Below, piece by piece: positions 53,702 to 61,987 of a stretch of 64,000 bases of DNA. A model generated the notes under the pieces. The model ran no database searches. It saw only the letters and a list, made by a program, of their open reading frames with translations, and was not told where the DNA came from. Position 1 is the first letter of the stretch. Each line of letters begins with the position of its first letter. The position numbers and the translations under genes are program-made. The stretch comes from Herbidospora sakaeratensis (lineage in GTDB: Bacteria > Actinomycetota > Actinomycetes > Streptosporangiales > Streptosporangiaceae): positions 143,372-207,371 of the forward strand of contig NZ_BBXC01000020.1 of assembly GCF_001570525.1 (NCBI RefSeq). The letters are read 5' to 3'.

Positions 53702-54157
53702 ATGGCCGCTCTCACCGATCCCCAGGCCGCCGCCTGGAACAGCTACCAGCGCATGCGCGTCCGGCTCAGCGGCGTCCTCGGCCGCGAACTCGCCGCCGCC
53801 ACCGGCCTGTCCGAGGCCGACTTCGAGGTCCTGGTCGCCGTCAACGAACGCCCCGACGACACGGTGCGCTCCCTCGCCCTGCGATGCGGCCTGGAATGGG
53901 AGAAGAGCCGCCTGTCCCACCAGCTCCGGCGCATGGAACAGCGCGGGCTGATCACCCGGGAGGCGTGCGAGGAGGACAGCCGCGGCTCGGCCGTCCGCCT
54001 GACGGCCCGCGGCCGCGAACTGGCCTGCGAGGCCAGGAAGCACTACGACGCGGCGGTCAAGCGCTACGTCATGGACTCGCTCACACCTGAGCAGATCGCC
54101 GCACTGACGGAGATCTCCGGCATTCTGCTCGACCGCATCGAGATCACCCACAAGTGA
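53702..54157 (+). CDS. MarR-family transcriptional regulator
   Basis: A 151-residue winged-helix regulator: dimer helices at both ends, helix-turn-helix at about 55-95 (TVRSLALRCGLEWEKSRLSHQLRRMEQRGLI) and the wing SRGSAVRLTARGREL. No ribosome site; a TAATCT -10 element seven bases before the ATG suggests leaderless expression. Two GTTGA-N4-TCAAC palindromes in the 70-bp divergent gap are obvious binding sites. It likely derepresses the LLM/BBE oxidoreductase operon on ligand binding. Confidence 0.92.
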   Translation: MAALTDPQAAAWNSYQRMRVRLSGVLGRELAAATGLSEADFEVLVAVNERPDDTVRSLALRCGLEWEKSRLSHQLRRMEQRGLITREACEEDSRGSAVRLTARGRELACEARKHYDAAVKRYVMDSLTPEQIAALTEISGILLDRIEITHK

Positions 54158-54251
54158 GCCGGGGGCCGGTCATCGTTTCCGATCTGTGACCAACCCGCCA
54201 CCCTCTGCCCGCATCCAAGGATGTGACGGGGAACACAACCAGGGGGTAAAG

Positions 54252-55196
54252 ATGAAGATCAGGGTTCTGGTCGCGCTGGCGGCGATGACCGCGTCCGTCG
54301 TGGCGGCGCCGGCCGCCGCGCAGGCCGCGCCGCATCACGGGGGCGACAGCATCCGCTACGCCTCGGCCAAGGCGTGCAAGGTGAAGAAGCAGACCGTGTT
54401 GTGCGGGAACTGGCGGCTCGTGACGCACCACGGCGAGATCATCCAGCTCAGAGACGCCCAGCTCGAAGCGCTCGACGGCAAGCGCAAGCCGGTCGGCTTC
54501 ACCGCCGCGCCGGTGGCGATCAGCGGTGACGGCCAGAAGATCGTCTACTTCCGCAAGGACGGCCGCATCGCCGTGCGCACCATGGGCGGCGGGGTCACCC
54601 TGCTGCCGGCCGACACGCTGCCGAAGAACGTCGTGCAGTACAACGTGTGGTTCCGCCTGTCCGACGACGGCGCCACCCTCGCCGTCACCGACCGCCGGAC
54701 GATGATCTTCGACACCAAGAAGGGCAAGCGGCTCGGCCTGCTGCCGACCAAGCGCGAGTTCATCGGCTTCAGCGGCGACGGCAAGGAGGTGCTGACCAGC
54801 GCGACCGACGAGGTCTTCCGCGTCTACGACCGGTCGGGGCACCTCCTGCGCCAGGGCCGTCCGGCCGAGGCGGTGAACGGCTGGGGCCCGAACGCGCTCC
54901 ACTCCGACGCCCGGACCCTGGCCACCCTGGTCTCCGGCGACAAGATCGTGGTCTCCGACGTGGAGACCGCCCAGGTGGAGGGTGACACCCCGATCAAGCT
55001 GCCCAAGGGCGGCACCGTCGAGATGCTCGACTGGACCGGCCCCACCCAGGTCACCCTGCACGTGTCGCAGAACCTGCCGAAGATCCCGAACCGGATGACG
55101 GTCCTCCAGCACGACACGAAGACCGGCGTGACCAAGGTGCGCGACCGCTACGACATCCTCAAGGACACCTTCACCTACGCCGCCTGCGGCGGCTAA
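54252..55196 (+). CDS. Secreted WD40/PD40-like beta-propeller protein
   Basis: A 314-residue exported protein with Sec signal (1 to about 26, ending AAAQAAP). The mature part has repeated beta-propeller-like blades with Ser-Asp-Asp-Gly/Ser-Gly-Asp-Gly turns (ISGDGQKIVYFRKDGRI, LSDDGATLAVTDRRTMI, FSGDGKEVLTSATDEV, HSDARTLATL). Two cysteines near the start (ACKVKKQTVLCG) may pair. Function unknown. Start ATG 54252 follows AGGGGG; the 3' end overlaps the convergent NTR-like gene by 4 bases. Confidence 0.8.
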   Translation: MKIRVLVALAAMTASVVAAPAAAQAAPHHGGDSIRYASAKACKVKKQTVLCGNWRLVTHHGEIIQLRDAQLEALDGKRKPVGFTAAPVAISGDGQKIVYFRKDGRIAVRTMGGGVTLLPADTLPKNVVQYNVWFRLSDDGATLAVTDRRTMIFDTKKGKRLGLLPTKREFIGFSGDGKEVLTSATDEVFRVYDRSGHLLRQGRPAEAVNGWGPNALHSDARTLATLVSGDKIVVSDVETAQVEGDTPIKLPKGGTVEMLDWTGPTQVTLHVSQNLPKIPNRMTVLQHDTKTGVTKVRDRYDILKDTFTYAACGG

Positions 55197-55654
55197 CGGA
55201 CCGGCTTGGCCTTGCCCAGCTGCTTGATCGTGGCCGGGTCGACGCCCGGGGGCAGGTCAGCGGCCTTCAACGGGCCGGTCCCCTTGGCGACCGCGCTGTT
55301 GCCCGAGCAGAGCCCGGTCACCAGACGGCCGCCGGACTTGCCGGCGAACACCAGATAACGGGCGCCGCGCGTGAACTTCACCCCGCACGCGGCGCTCTCG
55401 GTGTTGGTGACCACCTTCACGGTCACCTTCGGCTTTCCCTTGTACGAATGGTCGGCCCGGAACGTATAGGTGTGCTGCCGCGTGGGCGACGTGGCGGCCT
55501 TGAACCCGGTGGCCACGCCGGTGAACACGAGCGCGGAGTTCGCCACCCGCTCCTTCACCGGGACAAGGGCGCACTTGCAGGCGTAGGCGGGCACGGACGA
55601 GAAGACGAGCGTCCCCGCGGCCAGCGCGAGGACGAGGAGGAGACGACGCCACAT
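55193..55654 (-). CDS. Secreted TIMP/NTR-like protein
   Basis: A 153-residue exported protein whose mature form starts with Cys-x-Cys (CKCALVP after the signal MWRRLLLVLALAAGTLVFSSVPAYA). This is the hallmark of the netrin/TIMP fold, in which the N-terminal cysteine lies at the inhibitory or functional edge. The following FTGVATGFKA, TYTFRADHSYKG and AACGVKF...YLVFA strands fit the OB-like barrel. Bacterial relatives are common in actinomycetes with unknown roles; protease inhibition is only a possibility. Confidence 0.75.
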   Translation of the reverse strand: MWRRLLLVLALAAGTLVFSSVPAYACKCALVPVKERVANSALVFTGVATGFKAATSPTRQHTYTFRADHSYKGKPKVTVKVVTNTESAACGVKFTRGARYLVFAGKSGGRLVTGLCSGNSAVAKGTGPLKAADLPPGVDPATIKQLGKAKPVR

Positions 55655-55755
55655 GCCCCTGAAACGGAACCCGAGATCAATCGGTTCGCGGCACGTTTGC
55701 CCCTCGCGCGTCGGGTAGCGGCCTCCTCAGCAGCAGCCAATCGAAAGGGGCTTAC

Positions 55756-56106
55756 ATGTACGAGCCGTGGAGCTACCAGGAAGGCGTCGCCTCCGGCGCC
55801 GGGGTCAGCGTGACCGGGTTCGACGTCGAGGCCGTCGACGGCAAGATCGGCGAGGTCGACGAGCAGAGCGACGCCGTCGGCGACGCCTACATCGTCGTCG
55901 ACACGGGCTTCTGGATCTTCGGCAAGAAGGTCATCATGCCCGCCAGCACGATCACCGAGATCGACCCGCAGCAGCGCAAGGTCTTCCTCGCCCGGACGAA
56001 GGAAGAGATCAAGAACGCGCCGGAGTTCGACCAGGACACCTACAAGGACCCGGCGTACCGGGAGCAGGTCGGCAACTACTACACCGGCTACAACCAGCTT
56101 CCGTGA
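55756..56106 (+). CDS. PRC-barrel domain protein
   Basis: A 116-residue protein with a PRC-barrel-like beta domain: VTGFDVEAVDGKIGEVDEQSD, AYIVVDTGFWIFGKKVIMPASTI and KVFLARTKEEIKNAPEF, the last being the typical end of stress-related bacterial PRC-barrel proteins. An AAAGGGG ribosome site precedes the ATG. Such proteins are often induced by stress and grouped with DUF2188/DUF4235/hemerythrin genes, as here. Cytoplasmic; ligand unknown. Confidence 0.88.
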   Translation: MYEPWSYQEGVASGAGVSVTGFDVEAVDGKIGEVDEQSDAVGDAYIVVDTGFWIFGKKVIMPASTITEIDPQQRKVFLARTKEEIKNAPEFDQDTYKDPAYREQVGNYYTGYNQLP

Positions 56107-56112
56107 CGGGGC

Positions 56113-56171
56113 GAGACCCGCATCCGGCGTTCGGCGACAGGGGGTTGATCGAACGCCCGGATGCGGGTCTC
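56113..56171. terminator. Large stem-loop between convergent genes
   Basis: A 15-bp perfect stem (56113-56127 with 56157-56171) plus an inner CGTTCG/CGAACG helix (56128-56133 with 56150-56155). It lies between the PRC-barrel gene and the convergent unknown gene and probably ends both transcripts; no T tract. Confidence 0.75.
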
Positions 56172-56182
56172 CGCATGTCAGG

Positions 56183-56548
56183 TCACCGCTGCCAGGGAGC
56201 GGTGTCGCCCATCTTGGCGTAGTACTTCGCGAGGTGGGCCTTGACCCGGTCGACCTCGTCCTTCGGAATGTCCACGCCGCCGCGTGCGCCCTGCATGATC
56301 CCGCCGGCGGCCATCACGGCGCGCGGCACCACCTTCAGTTTTCCGTCGACGACGTCGGCGATCAGCAGCTTGTAGCTGCCGAAGTTCCCGGGGGCGTCGC
56401 CGTCGTACCAGACGTGGGCGTTCCGGTAGGCGGCGTCGGGCTCGTCCTCGGCGCCCGCCCAGTCGCGCACGCGGCTCTCGGCCGCGCTGCCGTCCCATTC
56501 CCGCGAACGGTCGGCGAGAGGCAGGTCCTGGAATCGTGTCACGGTCAT
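56183..56548 (-). CDS. Conserved hypothetical protein
   Basis: A 121-residue soluble protein with a recognisable conserved layout, RFQDLPLADRSREWDGSAAESRVRDWAGAED, then NAHVWYDGDAPGNFGSYKLLIADVVDGKL and a C-terminal GARGGVDIPKDEVDRVKAHLAKYYAKM. The same layout is found in phage-related and environmental bacterial proteins annotated as hypothetical. No catalytic residues are evident. Lies downstream of DUF4235, same strand. Confidence 0.7.
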   Translation of the reverse strand: MTVTRFQDLPLADRSREWDGSAAESRVRDWAGAEDEPDAAYRNAHVWYDGDAPGNFGSYKLLIADVVDGKLKVVPRAVMAAGGIMQGARGGVDIPKDEVDRVKAHLAKYYAKMGDTAPWQR

Positions 56549-56566
56549 CCGGTCGTCACCGTCCCA

Positions 56567-56830
56567 TCAGTCTCTGACCCATTCACCGGTCGAGCGCCGG
56601 TAGGCCTCGGCGCCGGCCCGGTCGATGGCCGCCTTCACCGCCGCGAAGATGGCCCCCTGGATCGCGGCCGCCACGACCACCTCGCCCCATCCGTAGTCGG
56701 GCGAGGTCGCCTGGGGCGCCTCGTCCTCACCGGCGGCCAGCTTCCAGACCTGCTTGAAGATCAGGCTCGCCACCGCGCCGCCGATCATGCCGCTGAGCGC
56801 GCTCGCGCCACGCACCGCTAACTTGTTCAT
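56567..56830 (-). CDS. DUF4235 family membrane protein
   Basis: An 87-residue DUF4235 protein with two hydrophobic helices (SALSGMIGGAVASLIFKQVWKL and the VVVAAAIQGAIFAAVKAAIDRAG helix) around the ATSPDYGWGEV turn. The family is common in actinobacteria, usually near stress genes, with unknown function. Likely in the plasma membrane. Confidence 0.88.
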   Translation of the reverse strand: MNKLAVRGASALSGMIGGAVASLIFKQVWKLAAGEDEAPQATSPDYGWGEVVVAAAIQGAIFAAVKAAIDRAGAEAYRRSTGEWVRD

Positions 56831-56872
56831 GCCGGTACGTGCTACCCGAGGCGCCCAGCGGTAGTCGGCCGA

Positions 56873-57115
56873 TCACCCGGCGGGCGGGTGGGGATCGTTG
56901 CCGGGAGCGATCGTGCGCTGGTCGCGCACCTTGCCGTCGGTGCCGTGGACACGCAGTTCACCGCCGCCGTCGGCGGCGAGGATCTCGCTCGCCCTCTTGA
57001 TCGCCTCGTCCTGGGTGCCGAACAGGGCGCTGGCCCGGCTGCCGCCCGGCTTGGTGACGGCCCACTGCCCGTCTTCCTGTCTCACCACGTCTCGTGAATT
57101 GGCCTGTCCTGCCAT
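56873..57115 (-). CDS. DUF2188 domain protein
   Basis: An 80-residue DUF2188 protein: DVVRQEDGQWAVTKPGGSRAS...FGTQDEAIKRASEIL...GGELRVHGTDGKVRDQRTI. ATG 57115 is favoured over the adjacent GTG because a GGAGGAG ribosome site lies at proper distance. Part of that site falls within the 3' arm of the hairpin at 57124-57163, so its access may be regulated. Family is small, stress-associated and of unknown function. Confidence 0.88.
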   Translation of the reverse strand: MAGQANSRDVVRQEDGQWAVTKPGGSRASALFGTQDEAIKRASEILAADGGGELRVHGTDGKVRDQRTIAPGNDPHPPAG

Positions 57116-57123
57116 CACTGCTC

Positions 57124-57163
57124 CTCCGAATCGGGGTGCCCCCGCCGCTACCCCGATTCGGAG
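57124..57163 (-). terminator. Hairpin between hemerythrin and DUF2188 genes
   Basis: A perfect 14-bp stem (57124-57137 with 57150-57163) around a 12-base loop. It starts three bases after the hemerythrin stop codon (minus strand), consistent with a terminator or attenuator. Its 3' arm ends in CGGAG, which is part of the DUF2188 ribosome site. Confidence 0.7.
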
Positions 57164-57166
57164 AGA

Positions 57167-57721
57167 TCAGTTGCCCATGGCCTTGCGGATGGCGTCGCGG
57201 GCCCGGTCCATGATGGCGACGGGCGCGCCGAGCAGCATGTTCTTCTTGGCCGACTCCACGCCCGGGTGCGGGTGGGTGGGGGCCATCTTCTCTGCGGCCT
57301 TGACGCCGGCCGTCATCTTGCGCAGGCGGTCGGGGTCGCCCTCGGCCTCGAGCCGCGGGAACTCGAACCGCTCCTCGGCTTCGGCGTGCTCGATCACGTC
57401 GGTGCGCAAGGCGTCGAGGTGCTTGAGGAAGTCGGGGTTGTCGGAGCCCATCTCTTCGAGGTCCGACAGGGCCCGCTTGGCCTCGTTCTCCTCCTGGAGC
57501 CGCTGGTCGACGATGGCGTCCCCGCCCGATACGACCTTGCGGGCGTAGGGGTGCACGAGCTCCTCCTCGGCGGTCTCGTGCACGGCGAGCAGGTGGACCA
57601 ACCTGCGGAAGGCCTCTTCGCGGGCGTCGCCCTCGGCCGACTCGACCTCGGCGAACAGGGTCTTGATCTGTTCGTGCTGGTGCTTCAGGAAGGTGACGAC
57701 GTCGATCTGCCGGGTGTCCAC
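57167..57721 (-). CDS. Hemerythrin-domain protein
   Basis: A 184-residue four-helix hemerythrin-like protein. Candidate diiron ligands: His in FLKHQHEQIKTLF, His and Glu in LLAVHETAEEELVHPYARK, and His/Glu in VIEHAEAEERFEFPRL. It probably binds O2, NO or iron, or acts in redox sensing. Start GTG 57721 lies behind GAGGGGAG. It heads the minus-strand stress group (DUF2188, DUF4235, unknown). Confidence 0.9.
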   Translation of the reverse strand: MDTRQIDVVTFLKHQHEQIKTLFAEVESAEGDAREEAFRRLVHLLAVHETAEEELVHPYARKVVSGGDAIVDQRLQEENEAKRALSDLEEMGSDNPDFLKHLDALRTDVIEHAEAEERFEFPRLEAEGDPDRLRKMTAGVKAAEKMAPTHPHPGVESAKKNMLLGAPVAIMDRARDAIRKAMGN

Positions 57722-57858
57722 GGCGGACTCCCCTCACTGGACGGACAACTCATCGCCCCTTACCCCTCTCCGGTGCCGCGATGTCCGGAAAACCTTAACT
57801 TTTGTCCTTTATGTCTGGTTGCTGGCATAGGCCGGGCCCACTCGGGCAGTGGCCACCC

Positions 57859-58080
57859 ATGACACGGAACAGACACGGCCGGCCGCGTTCGTGGATCTAC
57901 GCCGCCGTCTTCCTGGCCGTGTTCGTCCTCGGCGGCGTCGGCCTCATCATCGGCTCGGCCGCGCTGTTCTGGACCTGCCTGATCCTGCTGATCGTGCTGC
58001 TGCCGGTGGGCAAGCTGATCGGCGTCATGGACGACACCGTCATGGCCCCGACCGATCCCGAGGAGCCGGGCCACGGCTAG
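57859..58080 (+). CDS. Small membrane protein
   Basis: A 73-residue protein with two adjacent hydrophobic helices (about 13-33 and 34-52: WIYAAVFLAVFVLGGVGLII, then ALFWTCLILLIVLLPVGKLIGV), a basic N-terminus and an acidic tail (DPEEPGHG). ATG 57859 has no clear ribosome site. Homologs are unannotated two-helix proteins. Function unknown. Confidence 0.65.
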   Translation: MTRNRHGRPRSWIYAAVFLAVFVLGGVGLIIGSAALFWTCLILLIVLLPVGKLIGVMDDTVMAPTDPEEPGHG

Positions 58081-58123
58081 GCCGTCGTTTCTCCTGATCA
58101 GAGGCGGGTAGGCCGAGAACATC

Positions 58124-59359
58124 ATGTCTGCGGGCTACGAACGAATGCTGGCCGGCCTGATCGAGAGCAGTCACCTGCGCACCGTCGACGACCTGCCGTC
58201 GCTCCTGGCCACCCACACCCCGCAGGCCGGGTTCACCCATGTCCTGATCTACCTGGTCGACCTTCAGCAGCAGGTCATGCGGCTGCTCAAGGGGCCCCAG
58301 ATCGACCTGTCCGGCATACCAGAAGAGCTCGCCGTCGAAGGGACCCTGCCCGGCCTGGCCTTCCAGGAGGTGCGCACCCTCGTCCAGCGCGACGAGGCGG
58401 GCGAGCCCCTCTACTGGTGGATCCCGATCCTGAACGGCACCAGCCGGCTCGGCGTGCTGCGGGTCAGCACCGGCCGCCCCACCCTCGACCACATGTCCGC
58501 CCGCCACCTGTCGTCGGTGGTCGCCCTGCTGCTGACGAGCATGCACAGCTGCAGCGACACCTGGGCGCGCATCGTCCGCACCCGCGAGATGAACGTGGCC
58601 GCCGAGATGCAATGGCGGCTCGTCCCGCCGCTGACCTTCGCCAGCCACCGGGTGACGGTGTCGGGCATGCTCGAACCGGCCTACGAGGTGGGCGGCGACG
58701 CCTTCGACTACGCCGTCACCGGCGACATGCTGAACATCGCCGTCTTCGACGCGATGGGCCACGACGTCTCGGCCGGGCTGACCGCCAACCTGGCGATCGC
58801 GGCCTGCCGCAACAACCGCCGCCAGGGCGCGTCGCTGGCCAGGAACAGCGAGGACATCGAGGCGGTGCTCATCGAGGAGTTCGGCCGGGCGCAGCGGTTC
58901 GTCACCGCCGTCATCGGCGACCTCGACCTGCGGACCGGCCTGTTCACCTGGGTCAACCGAGGCCATCCGCCGCCCGTCCTGCTGCGCGGCGGGCGCTGGA
59001 CGACCATGCTCGAATGTATGCCGGCCCACCCGATGGGCCTCGACCTGGGCCTGTCGGTCACGACGTGCCGCGAGCAGCTGGAGCCCGGCGACCGGCTGAT
59101 CTTCTACACCGACGGCATCACCGAGATCCGCGACGCCTCCGGACGCGAGTTCGGCGTGCACCGGTTCGTCGACTTCGTGATCCGCAACCACCAGAGCGGG
59201 CTGCCGGTGCCCGAGACGTTGCGGCGGCTCATCCAGGCCGTGCTGGTCTACCACAAGGGCGTGCTCCGCGACGACGCCACGGTCGTCATCGTGGAATGGC
59301 GCGGCCCCGAGCCCGACCTGGAACTCGAACGCGCCGACTGGCCGATCCCGCGCACCTGA
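58124..59359 (+). CDS. SpoIIE-type PP2C phosphatase with N-terminal sensor
   Basis: A 411-residue protein: an N-terminal GAF-like sensor region (about 10-150) and a PP2C/SpoIIE phosphatase domain (about 165-395). Metal-binding acidic residues appear in EVGGDAFDYA, AVFDAMGHDVSAG and, near the end, YTDGITEIRD and RDDATVVIVEW. Such phosphatases dephosphorylate anti-sigma antagonists in partner-switching control of stress sigma factors. No RsbW or RsbV partner is adjacent, so the partner is elsewhere. Confidence 0.9.
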   Translation: MSAGYERMLAGLIESSHLRTVDDLPSLLATHTPQAGFTHVLIYLVDLQQQVMRLLKGPQIDLSGIPEELAVEGTLPGLAFQEVRTLVQRDEAGEPLYWWIPILNGTSRLGVLRVSTGRPTLDHMSARHLSSVVALLLTSMHSCSDTWARIVRTREMNVAAEMQWRLVPPLTFASHRVTVSGMLEPAYEVGGDAFDYAVTGDMLNIAVFDAMGHDVSAGLTANLAIAACRNNRRQGASLARNSEDIEAVLIEEFGRAQRFVTAVIGDLDLRTGLFTWVNRGHPPPVLLRGGRWTTMLECMPAHPMGLDLGLSVTTCREQLEPGDRLIFYTDGITEIRDASGREFGVHRFVDFVIRNHQSGLPVPETLRRLIQAVLVYHKGVLRDDATVVIVEWRGPEPDLELERADWPIPRT

Positions 59360-59375
59360 CGGAAAGAGAACCGCC

Positions 59376-59537
59376 ATGGGCCTGATCCACATCGATCTGC
59401 TCGCCACCCTCGACCTGGTCGCGCCGGCATGGCGGGCATGGACGCCCTGCTCCTCGGCCAAGGGCGCGGTGCTGCTCCGTTACAAGCTCGGCGAAGGGGT
59501 CCCGGCCGTCGGCGACATGGGCGCCCGGACGTCGTGA
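59376..59537 (+). pseudogene. Remnant of a dihydrofolate-reductase-like (RibD_C) gene
   Basis: The 53-codon frame begins MGLIHIDLLATLDLV, the characteristic start of actinomycete dihydrofolate-reductase-family proteins, normally about 180-200 residues long. A different frame just after reads GMDALLLGQG, matching the family's internal DALLLGRxTY segment. The tail KGAVLLRYKLGEGVPAVGDM resembles the family's C-terminus. So start, a scrap of the middle and the end survive around deletions. A GGAAAGAG ribosome site is still present, so a short peptide might be made. Confidence 0.55.
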
Positions 59538-59656
59538 AGCCCGAGCGCAGATGTTCATGGTCCGTTTGACGCCTGGTTCTGCTGTGGCGGGCTGCGGGGA
59601 CTTCGCTCATTCCCAGCGGGTGTATCCCCCCGCATCACGATTTTTCGGAGGTACTT

Positions 59657-61897
59657 GTGCCCAGCACAAGGTGGCCCGCCCCCGCCTTCGCCGCCGCGGC
59701 GGTCATCGCCATGCTCGGCGTGACGGTCCCGGCAGCCGGCGCGGCGACGTCCAATGATGTGAACCTCGGCGCCCCCTGCTCCGCCGACGTGGGCCTGCGC
59801 GGCTTCACCGACAGCCTGGACAAGAAGACGTTCGAGGGCACCCCCGTCGGGGGTCTGTCGGCCATCGCGCGGCTGCGCGACGACCGCGTCCTGGCGCTGT
59901 CGGACAACACGGGCACCGTGCCCGCCCGCGTCTACGACGTCGCCCTCTCCGGCGACGGCGCCCAGGTCGTCGACATGACGACGCTGAAGCGGCCCGACGG
60001 CACCGCCTACAACGGCACCGACTTCGACGGCGAGGGGCTCGTCGTCGAGCCGCACGGCCACACCATTCTGGCCAGCTCCGAGACCGAGCCGTCGATCCGG
60101 CGCTTCCGCCTGTCCGACGGCGTGCAGACCGCCTCCTTCGAGGTCCCGGCCCGGTTCCGGATCACCCCCGCGGGCGAGTCGCCGGTCAACCTGGCCTTCG
60201 AGGCGCTCACCACCTCGCCCGACGGCACGTCCCTGTACGCCGGCATGGAAGGCCCCCTGCTGACCGACGGCCGTGAGGCCTCGGGCGCGGGCCGCCAGCG
60301 CATCCTGCGCTACACCGGCACGCCCGGCGGCGACTACACGCCGGCCGCGCAGTACGCGTACAAGACCGACCCCAACCTCGGCCTGGTCGAGCTGGTGGCA
60401 CTGGGCGACGACCAGTTCCTCGCGATGGAGCGCGGCTTCACCGCCGGCGTCGGCAACACCGTGCGCGTCTACCGGGTCACCGCCACCGGCGCCCCCGACG
60501 TCTCGGGCGTCGCGTCGTTGTCGACGCTGACCGACCCGCGCGCGTGGCTCGGCAAGAAGCTGCTGGCCGACATCGCCGACTGCCCCCCGTCGGGCGCGAC
60601 GGCCAAGCAGCCGCAGCCGAACCCGCTGCTCGACAACATCGAGGGCATGGCGCTCGGCGACCGTCTCGACGACGACACCCGCGTGCTCTACCTGATCTCC
60701 GACGACAACAACAGCGCGACGCAGATCACCCGCCTGTACGAGCTGAGCGTCAACGTGCCCGACGAGGCCACGCTGCGCGACCGGGCGATCCTGTCGGCGA
60801 CCGACTACCAGCCCGGCCCGGTCTCCGGCAACTTCATGCCGAAGACCCCGGTCAACGGCATCACGCCGCCGTTCCCCGGCCAGCCGATCCCCGGCTTCTC
60901 GGCGGTCATCCCGCACACCCGCGGCTCGAAGAACGCCAACCGCCTGCTCGGCATGCCCGACAACGGCTTCGGCTCGAAGGACAACTCGCCCGACTTCCTG
61001 CTGCGCGCCTACTACATCGAGCCCGACTACAAGTCGGGTGCGATCGAGGTCGGCAGCCACATCAGCTTCCGCGACCCCGACCGCAAGGTGCCGTTCCCGA
61101 TCGTCAACGGCAACACCCCCGAGCGGCTGCTGACCGGCGCCGACTTCGACATCGAGTCGCTCCAGTGGGACGCGAACGGCACCCTGTGGATCGGCGACGA
61201 GTTCGGCCCCTACCTGGTGAACGTCGACAAGACCGGCAAGGTCCTGCGCGCCCCGATCCCCCTCTTCGACGGCACCAAGTCGCCCCAGTCGAACGAACTG
61301 AAGCCCGGTGAGACCCCGTCGCTGCCCGGCAGCGGCGGCTTCGAGGCCATGGCCGCCAGCGAGGACGGCTTCACCCTCTACCCGATCCTCGAGCGCGCCA
61401 AGACCGCCGACCCCGACCAGCGTCGCCGCGTCGTGTACGAGTTCGACGTCCGCGCCGGCGCCTACACCGGCAAGACCTGGACCTTCCGCGTCGACGACCC
61501 GGGCCTGTTCGTGGGCGACGCCCAGGTCCTCGACGGCAAGCGCCTGCTGCTGATCGAGCGCGACAACGGCATGGGCCAGACCTCGTTCGTCAAGAAGCTG
61601 ATCGTCACCGACCTCGACAAGGCCGACGCGAACGGCGTGCTCCCCCGCCGCACCGCCGTCGACCTGATGCGCATCGCCGACCCGAAGGGCGTCTCCACCC
61701 CGGCCCGCCCGAACGAGTACGGCGTCGGAGACCTGTTCTCCTTCCCGCTCCAGTCGGTCGAGTCGGTCCTGCCCCTGTCGGGCGACCGCGTCGTCGTGGC
61801 CAACGACAACAACTTCCCCGGCAACGACGGCCGCATCCCCGGCCGCGCCGACGACACCGAAGTGATCGTCATCGACGTGCCCGGCCTGCGCGGCTGA
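59657..61897 (+). CDS. Secreted protein with two phytase-like esterase domains
   Basis: A 746-residue exported protein from GTG 59657 (GGAGG site) with a signal of about 30 residues. Two tandem domains of the phytase-like esterase family follow: about 45-375 (GGLSAIARLRDDRVLALSDN, DGEGLVVEPHGHTILASSE, LAFEALTTSPDGTSLYAGM, LDNIEGMAL) and about 385-746 (GMPDNGFGSKDNS, WIGDEFGPYLVNVDKTG, GFEAMAASEDGFTLYPIL, VVANDNNFPGNDG). The second domain is the closer relative of the protein at 5761. Acts outside the cell; substrate unknown. A strong terminator follows. Confidence 0.88.
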   Translation: MPSTRWPAPAFAAAAVIAMLGVTVPAAGAATSNDVNLGAPCSADVGLRGFTDSLDKKTFEGTPVGGLSAIARLRDDRVLALSDNTGTVPARVYDVALSGDGAQVVDMTTLKRPDGTAYNGTDFDGEGLVVEPHGHTILASSETEPSIRRFRLSDGVQTASFEVPARFRITPAGESPVNLAFEALTTSPDGTSLYAGMEGPLLTDGREASGAGRQRILRYTGTPGGDYTPAAQYAYKTDPNLGLVELVALGDDQFLAMERGFTAGVGNTVRVYRVTATGAPDVSGVASLSTLTDPRAWLGKKLLADIADCPPSGATAKQPQPNPLLDNIEGMALGDRLDDDTRVLYLISDDNNSATQITRLYELSVNVPDEATLRDRAILSATDYQPGPVSGNFMPKTPVNGITPPFPGQPIPGFSAVIPHTRGSKNANRLLGMPDNGFGSKDNSPDFLLRAYYIEPDYKSGAIEVGSHISFRDPDRKVPFPIVNGNTPERLLTGADFDIESLQWDANGTLWIGDEFGPYLVNVDKTGKVLRAPIPLFDGTKSPQSNELKPGETPSLPGSGGFEAMAASEDGFTLYPILERAKTADPDQRRRVVYEFDVRAGAYTGKTWTFRVDDPGLFVGDAQVLDGKRLLLIERDNGMGQTSFVKKLIVTDLDKADANGVLPRRTAVDLMRIADPKGVSTPARPNEYGVGDLFSFPLQSVESVLPLSGDRVVVANDNNFPGNDGRIPGRADDTEVIVIDVPGLRG

Positions 61898-61913
61898 CGT
61901 CTCCGTAAGAAGG

Positions 61914-61943
61914 GCCCAGGCCGGGTGACCGGCCTGGGCTTTT
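61914..61943 (+). terminator. Rho-independent terminator after the phytase-like gene
   Basis: An 11-bp perfect stem GCCCAGGCCGG/CCGGCCTGGGC around a GTGA tetraloop (61914-61939), followed by TTTT. Confidence 0.93.
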
Positions 61944-61987
61944 CCATTGCACGCGTACGACAAAGATCACCGGGTAGCACTGGCGGC

